Origin: Aphrophora alni
Taxonomy: Eukaryota; Arthropoda; Insecta; Hemiptera; Aphrophoridae
Length of the DNA stretch: 64,000 nt
Direction of reading: 5' to 3'
Assembly (NCBI GenBank): GCA_963513935.1
Contig: OY740768.1
Span: 15,364,590-15,428,589 of the forward strand
Shown: positions 58,107-64,000 of the stretch, piece after piece
Position numbering within the stretch: position 1 is the first letter of the stretch
Layout: the number at the start of each line of letters is the position of its first letter
The notes under the pieces: model-generated
What the model was told of the DNA's origin: nothing
Seen by the model: the letters and a program-made list of their open reading frames with translations, nothing else
Database searches by the model: none
Made by a program: the position numbers and the translations under genes

Positions 58107-58880
58107 CAGTGGCGGCTAGGCCAAAATTTTTGGAGGTCACTAAAATTAATACAAATTTTAATTAGTATGTAAACAAATTTTAACAATATATTTTCAAATA
58201 ATTAAACATATATTACAGCACAAACCACATATACACTGTAAGCTAAATATTTATTTTAGTGAATATATAAAAGATCTGGAAGCTTTTCACAAGGGGTGTT
58301 GGTGCTCGGGTTTTGGTAATTTGAGTTGTTTAATGAAGTCTAACTTCAATCGAGCCTTTAAGCCACTTTTAGATAATGCCAATTGATGAGACAATTGTCA
58401 GGAGACAACGTACTGGTATAAAATTATTGGCCACTTGTGAACACTTCTGGCCAATTGCTGACCCAACTGCCCTCACTGTTGCTCTGAAATTCAGTTATCT
58501 CGAATTTCTGATGTTCAGTTATCTCAGCGTAGACTGAGGACAACAAACTGCGCCCAGCAAGGCCTCCCCACCACTTGAAAAACATAGTTGTCGCAACAAT
58601 TTCCAGCGTGTGAACGTTGTAGGCCAGTAGCTCATTGTTGTTTTGCACCAGTTCGCTTGTGTTAGTCAAGACGGCTGTGTGCGTGGTTGTTGATTTTAGC
58701 CCTTATTTTAATATTATTTGTTATTTGACAGGAGAACTATGTCTCCAAAATGGAGTGATAATATGAATTTAAAATTTGTTGAGCTGTATAAAGAACATAG
58801 GTGTTTGTGGGATCAGCAAGATGACTTGTACAAGAACAAAAACCAAATGTCTTATCTAAATTTTGCCACTTTTAATTAGT
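58107..58880 (+). mobile_element. probable DNA transposon left end with MADF gene start
   Basis: CAGTGGCGGCTAGGCC at about 58107 has the look of a DNA-transposon terminus. About 630 bp later a MADF reading frame begins. No matching right terminus was found before the window end, so the boundary at 58880 is only where recognisable coding stops. Confidence 0.4.
58739..58879 (+). pseudogene. MADF-domain N-terminal fragment
   Basis: 46 codons from ATG 58739: MSPKWSDNMNLKFVELYKEH, then RCLWDQQDDLYKNKNQ. Compares with ETFLELYRGHPCLWD of the Harbinger-type MADF gene at 33947. It stops at TAG (58877-58879) after about half of a MADF domain. Likely a transposon partner-gene fragment, not a host gene. 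Confidence 0.6.
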
Positions 58881-58899
58881 TTATCTTCTGTTTTTTGTG

Positions 58900-59700
58900 T
58901 TATTGTAAAAATATTATTGTATGTCTATCATTAATTTTAACCCATTTTCCATTGTAGCTTAGATTTATAAAATTATCTAATTCTATTAAGTTATTTTGTA
59001 AATAATCAATAACTCAGATAGACTGGCAATAATACACTAATCAAAAAAAAATTAATAATTAAAAATAATTAACTGTTACATGTAATAATTTAATAACCAT
59101 GAACTAATCCCACAAGGAAAACATATGAGTACACATTTTATAATTTTCAATAAATGTTTTTGTTCGTACCTTCAAAAAGATAGAATTACTAATATGATTT
59201 CTAATCATTTTAAGCTAATAATCTGCTCCATGAGAAAAACTTTGATTATTTAGCTGCGTTAGAAGTGAATTGAGAAAACCTGTTTCTCATACTGTACATG
59301 AGCGACACAGTCTGGAAACATTCGCCCAATAGGAAGTATCACAGGATAACAATAATACTCTAGATCGTTTCCATCTTGATTTTAGATCTAAATAATACAC
59401 AATATTCATAAACAATAAATTATTAAAGTCTTACACTTTAAAAATCTCTATGTAATGCTTTTGTATTGTATGTGTGTTGTTTTGTTTGAAAAGTTAAGAT
59501 TATCGTCAGTGGAAAGATTCCAAAACAGTGGAAAGATCATTGACAGCTGCCAAACAGACATTATTCCAAAAACTTCTATTTTCGACTCAGCGTGGATTGC
59601 CGGTTTTTTCTTGTATTCAACATTAAAATCTTCATTTTTGCCTTTCAGACTAGTTTATTACAGTTAAATGGTTATAATTGCTTTATTTTATGCCTATAGT
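58900..59700. other. AT-rich intergenic DNA
   Basis: No gene or repeat recognised. Confidence 0.35.
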
Positions 59701-59724
59701 AGTCCTTATCTATAGATGTGACAT

Positions 59725-59775
59725 GTTTAACTGTTACACAGACGGCATCTTCAGGCTGATATTCATCAATAAATA
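59725..59775 (-). other. CTGAAGATG...GTTAAAC retroelement tail-like motif
   Basis: The minus strand reads CAGCCTGAAGATGCCGTC, TGTGTAACAGTTAAACATG. Same layout as the motif at 24600-24690, with the GAAA core degraded to TAAA. Confidence 0.3.
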
Positions 59776-60144
59776 CCAAATACTACACACACATACAAAT
59801 ACTAAATTATGTTTATAAAAGCAAATGTTTGTGGCACATGTTTATTTTACCGGTTCTACTTTGTACCTCGTAATTTAGTTAAGAACCAAGGTTACAACAT
59901 AGGATGTAGGACTGACAATACAACCTAGGTCAGTTAATAGGTGAGAAGAAACAAAATCAGGATAAACATAACAATAGCGGGATCTACAAATAGAAATGTT
60001 GTGATTGTACATAATGTTACATAGGACATTTAGATTTAGATTTAAAGAGTATATACCGAAACATAACTTCAACACAGATTCACATTTGCTTAACCCCTAA
60101 TAGATAATACTGTACATAATGTTACTAAGCTTCACAAGTGGGAT

Positions 60145-60146
<2 letters not shown>

Positions 60147-60191
<45 letters not shown>
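60147..60191. repeat. (AT)n microsatellite
   Basis: About 22 AT dinucleotides. Confidence 0.95.
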
Positions 60192-60193
<2 letters not shown>

Positions 60194-60369
60194 GATAATT
60201 CTATATATCAATTACACAAGGACGACTTCGATATAAGAATGCAGTTTTGTGAGGAGATGATCACTCTTTGTGACGGAAATGACAATCAGTTAAATAATAT
60301 TTTTTTCTAATGAAAGTACATTTTTTTAATGGTTATGTAAATACACAAAATTGTGTTTACGCCCAGAAA

Positions 60370-60912
60370 AAGCTCTTCGTTGAAAGCAATTCTTATGGGC
60401 TGAAAAACTTAATGTGTGCGCAGGGATTTTTTGGGACACAATTGTTGGCCCCTTATTCATTGATGGGAATTTAAATGGTATAGTGTACAATAATTTACTT
60501 GAATACACCAACCATTTGATAATAGGCCTAATTGAAAATGCAGTGAATGAAGAAGGGGAGTTAGAGTACGATGAGCCCAACATTACTTCTAGGAGGATGG
60601 TGCTCCTCCTCATTACAGAAGAATAAACCGGGACTGGTTAAATGATCATATTCCTGATAGATGGATTGGCCGGCGAAGAGCTATTGAGTGGCCAGTGAGG
60701 TCACCAGATTTAACACCAATGGATTTTATTTGTGAGCCATTTAAAATCTGTTGTGTACAAGACCCCTCCAGCTGATCAACAAGACTTGAGAAACAAAATG
60801 GTTCAAGAGTGATACCTTGCGAAACATTACAAAAGGTCAGATTGGATTTCAAAAACAAACTCTTTTATTGCTTGGAGAGATATGGTGAACATTTTGAACA
60901 TTTATTGTGATT
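60370..60912 (+). pseudogene. Tc1/mariner-superfamily transposase remnant
   Basis: Shifted plus-strand frames read AEKLNVCAG, DTIVGPLFIDGNLNG, HYRR, RDWLNDHIPDRWIGRR, AIEWPVRSPDLTPMDF, KSVVYK, and C-terminal LFYCLERYGEHFEHLL. This is the GPxFFxGxxNG...PPHYxxxVRxWLxxxFPxRWIGRxGxIEWPxRSPDLTPxDFFLWG part of a Tc1/mariner-superfamily transposase. Frameshifts after about 60590 and 60735 kill it. No TIRs identified. Confidence 0.8.
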
Positions 60913-60919
60913 TTTGTTA

Positions 60920-61610
60920 AGATAACACTTCTTATTATTACTAGTTTTGTTTCATTTTTAAAGGTACTTACGAACTGGTTGGTCATTATATTTTCATGAA
61001 CTCATAGGCTGATTTTTAATGTTTTACCACCAAAACTCATTGTTCGTTATGCACTTTATTTTGATAATACCAAAAGCCATAGGTACCGATAACAAATATT
61101 AGAGTTAGTTGTTGATTGGGGGTGAAAGGGATGGTTTTCTATGTTGTACAACCTTCTAACTTTTCTGGTACAGTTTACAAACCAGTTTGGATTTTTTCAG
61201 TACATACCTCCAATAAAAAATGTAATGTAATTTTACAAAAAATATATAAGTTATTTTGAAACATAGCGAGTGAACACATAGGCAGATTTTAATTTTATTA
61301 CCGCCAAAACTCATATTTTACCTTGTCTTTTAATTTGATATACTACAAGCAATAGTTACCCCAATACAAGTTTCGGAGTTGGAGGTTGTTTATGGATGAA
61401 AGGTGTTAATTTGGGTTTTGTACAAATTATTTTTTAAGCTCCTATGGCTATATAGATTCACAGTAAACATTATGTGAATACTTTTTTAAGTTTATAAATT
61501 ATTTTGGATAGAGCGTTTTGAAAAAGTTACCCACTATATTTAAATTTGGACTATTGTTATTTTCACTGTAATGACACTCCATTGTTGTTACATTTATATC
61601 TTATTTAAAT
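60920..61610. other. AT-rich intergenic DNA
   Basis: Contains two similar segments (GTGAAAGG-like and ACATAGCGAGTGAAC near 61130 and 61265) but no gene. Confidence 0.3.
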
Positions 61611-61616
61611 AATATA

Positions 61617-62078
61617 CGTGGTGTGATAAAAAAATATGGTGTGTGAACTTTTATAGCACCAACTGCTAATACTACATCCATTTGAAGTAATAAGTTCGAT
61701 AACCCCATCCTTTGAGATAACCCCTGAGATAGTCAGTGTCATATTTGAAGAAGTTGTGACTTGTCAGTTAGCTTCCAATCTGAAAAATGAGGCCATGTTT
61801 ACCGTGTCTATCAATATCCATGGAATTGAAGAATTATCTTGAAGCAGATCCAGACTTCATGGTCAATATTATAACTAGAAACGTTTTGACACCATCCCCG
61901 ACATTGAGCGGTCCAGCTGAAGCCCTTTCCAGAAATGCTTCCAGGCATGGAATCACCTTTGGGATAAGAGCATCGCTATGCAAGGATAGTACTTTGAAGG
62001 AGCTTAATTCAAATTTGATGTAAACTTATTATTTTGTTTGTAGTAAAATTATTCACTTTATTTTTTGATCACGCCTCA
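61617..62078 (+). mobile_element. mariner-type MITE with transposase C-terminal remnant
   Basis: 462 bp with TA on both sides. TIRs: CGTGGTGTGATAAAAAAATA and (reverse complement of the right end) TGAGGCGTGATCAAAAAATA. Inside on plus, FQKCFQAWNHLWDKSIAMQG then a stop then YFEGA (about 61929-62003): the QxCFxxWxxRWxKCIxxxGxYFEG end of mariner transposases. Internally deleted. Confidence 0.82.
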
Positions 62079-62079
62079 T

Positions 62080-63100
62080 ATTATTGATAAGTAATATTAA
62101 ACAATGTTATGAGTGCTAGTTGTTGACATAAAGGTCAAAATTCCAAAGTCGGGCTTAGAGCAAAGCTGGAGGAAAAAAGGTAATTAATGAATTTAAGAAA
62201 GTTTGTTTAATTCAGCTTTGATCGAGAATTAATTGTTAAACTATATGTAAAATAGTATGTTTCTTAAACTTTAAAGAGATTGATGGCAGTAGATAAATTA
62301 TTACAACTTTGATATAAGTCTTAACTTATATTTCATTAAGAGAAGGGGATAACTTAATCGTTCTCCTTATACCATAATAAATCATGATCAAAACCTTGTT
62401 ATATCGTCAATAAATTTTACACTTTTCGTGTTATAAAATACATTGTAGGACATTATGTAGTTTGTATTATAAACACCACAAAGTAGAAAGTTAAAAAAAT
62501 GTATCTCTGAAGCAGTAGAGTTTTATTTAGGATAGGACCAGCATAGTGTACCAAAGTCTCTAGTATAATAGCTTTTGATATAATGGATAATTGTGTTTCA
62601 GTATCATTCAAGAGTAATTGTTAACTATTTGGACGTCGCCTCAAAAAATGAAAAAATAAAAAACGATCCGAAAAATATGTAGGCCAATACAGGAAGTTTA
62701 AAAAAGTGTTGGAAAAGTAAGAAAAAATTGAAAAATACGAAATACAGGTATGGTTGGGTTTATACACACATTAAATTAGCAATAAGATAAATATAACCAC
62801 CAAGCCAAATCTATTTGTGATGATTCTTTTAAAGTCCATTTTGACCTGTTACGCTTTAATGATAAAAACAACATTGTATAGAAAACTACATTTTAATATT
62901 AACGTCCCGTAAGTTATTAAATTCACATGCATCGTACGACAAGTGAATGTCTTGATATTTAGTAGTCATTTTTAAGTTACGAATTATTCCCATTAATTCC
63001 TATGTGTAGCCTACATAACCTACACACATGTGCAATTTTTTTTTTTTTTTATATATATATTCAATATATGTACCTATATTTTCAGTGAAATAAAAAAATT
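62080..63100. other. AT-rich intergenic DNA
   Basis: No gene recognised; short A/T simple repeats near 63038-63062. Confidence 0.35.
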
Positions 63101-63587
63101 AGAAAAAAAAAATATGCTTTGTCTACAGTTGTTGACAAAGTGGCATTTTGTTCATTTAAATTAGTTTGCAAAACAGCTGATTTCTCAACAGTTTCGCTTT
63201 GCCCACTACTTTGCTCACTCCGAATGGCAACCGAACAAAACGAAATTTAGGTTAAGTTTATTTGAATTGATTTATAATATACAGGAAATGTCCCGTATGT
63301 AGGTTAGATTAATTCTTACATGTAAATTTCATAAATAAACAACAAAACAACGTTTTAAAGTTGAAAAAGGGAAGTAATTATTCATGAAGATGATTGACAG
63401 TGTATGTACACGGAGAGTATTTTTTGTTTGCCGAGTTTTGAAGTTGGCAATCCCGTTCCTCAACAATACACATAAGTTATTTGTAATAAATAATAATCAT
63501 AAATAACCTGTTTTGACGTGAGAACTTCTACTCAGTGTTGTGTTGTTTAGCACTACTGCTATATTTTGTGTTGTTAGTTTTAAAATA

Positions 63588-63774
63588 TGGACAGTTCAGA
63601 GGATGAAAACCTGTGAAATCCCCGCCTAAATTAGCGGAAAAATCTAACAACGTTGTACTAAATCTCCTTCCTGTCAAATCAAGGAAAAAGTACGACCGCC
63701 AGTATGAACTGTTTTTGTCATGGCTAAAGGAAAACAATGGTAACAAAATAACAACTGTAGACAAACTATAATGT
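63588..63774 (+). pseudogene. possible tyrosine-recombinase (Crypton-like) N-terminal fragment
   Basis: From ATG 63588 (MDSSEDENL, then a frameshift) the plus strand reads NVVLNLLPVKSRKKYDRQYE, then LFLSWLKENNGNKITTVDKL and a stop. The LLPxKSRxxYxxxYxxFxxW pattern resembles the SAM-like N-terminal domain of eukaryotic tyrosine recombinases. No catalytic R-H-R-Y residues are seen. GTGGCATTTTG / GTGCCACTTTG-like segments lie near 63140 and 63869. Tentative. Confidence 0.35.
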
Positions 63775-64000
63775 GCAATTCGTGAGCAAAGTGTCTTTTT
63801 CAAACTCGATAAAATTGACGCACTCGGCAAGCCTCGTGCGTCAACATTTTTCTCTCGTTTAAAAAAGTGCCACTTTGCTCACTAGTTGCACAAATAACTA
63901 TTTTTCGACATTATCTGTAACTTCCTTTATTGGGCTACATACTTTTCGGATCGGTTTGCGTTTTGTTTTCAGTTTTGAGATGACATCCAAATAGTATGGT

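Noticed and set aside
1..64000. tRNA or rRNA genes.
   Set aside because: No cloverleaf with A/B box pattern or rRNA core was seen by eye; a covariance search would be needed to exclude small RNAs.

Overview
The window is nuclear DNA from an arthropod, almost certainly an insect. Three things point that way: a ZAD-type C2H2 zinc-finger gene (a gene class expanded in insects), AT-rich DNA with large introns, and a dense mix of transposon remnants typical of insects. Nothing fixes the order; a hemipteran-like genome is only a guess. There are no prokaryotic features.

Two host genes can be assembled, arranged head to head. The first lies on the minus strand (12651 to 1060, four coding exons, 413 codons). 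It encodes an N-terminal ZAD domain, an acidic linker and seven C2H2 fingers, and its second intron uses a GC-AG donor. The second lies on the plus strand (16336 to 56083, 14 coding exons, 638 codons). It encodes a complete lysosomal alpha-L-iduronidase (GH39), with the acid/base Glu in exon 4 and the nucleophile Glu split across the exon 6/7 region. All 13 introns have GT-AG ends, and the phases are consistent from ATG to stop. A polyadenylation signal follows at 56309.

Layout: 1-670, Penelope-like reverse transcriptase debris. 1060-12651, the zinc-finger gene; its large intron holds a ZMYM1-like hAT pseudogene (3.6-9.8 kb) split by a younger R1/Jockey-type LINE with an uninterrupted ORF2. 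12.65-16.3 kb, the divergent intergenic region, with a fold-back element and a LINE tail. 16.3-56.1 kb, the iduronidase gene. Its introns hold four decayed tandem copies of catalytic exon 4 (22.1-22.75 kb), LINE fragments, a piggyBac-type MITE, a 2.1-kb PIF/Harbinger-type element with a broken MADF gene and a transposase remnant, a pogo-type element, a 236/237-bp satellite (42.15-45.06 kb), a pseudogene of a multicopy arthropod family (46.0-47.75 kb), a large inverted repeat, and LINE RT and RNase H debris. 56.9-64 kb, a mobile-element graveyard: a hAT MITE with perfect 8-bp TSDs, a second pogo-type element, a MADF fragment, two mariner-type remnants and a possible tyrosine-recombinase fragment.

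The two host genes have no evident functional link beyond divergent orientation. The most unusual signals are the tandem duplication of the catalytic exon, the satellite whose unit resembles the sequence at the downstream splice acceptor, two pogo-type elements with different ends but the same 75-bp internal repeat cassette, and a dispersed CTGAWGATG...GAAAC motif that may mark Penelope-type or hammerhead-bearing retroelements. All calls were made by eye from the sequence; no database search was run.
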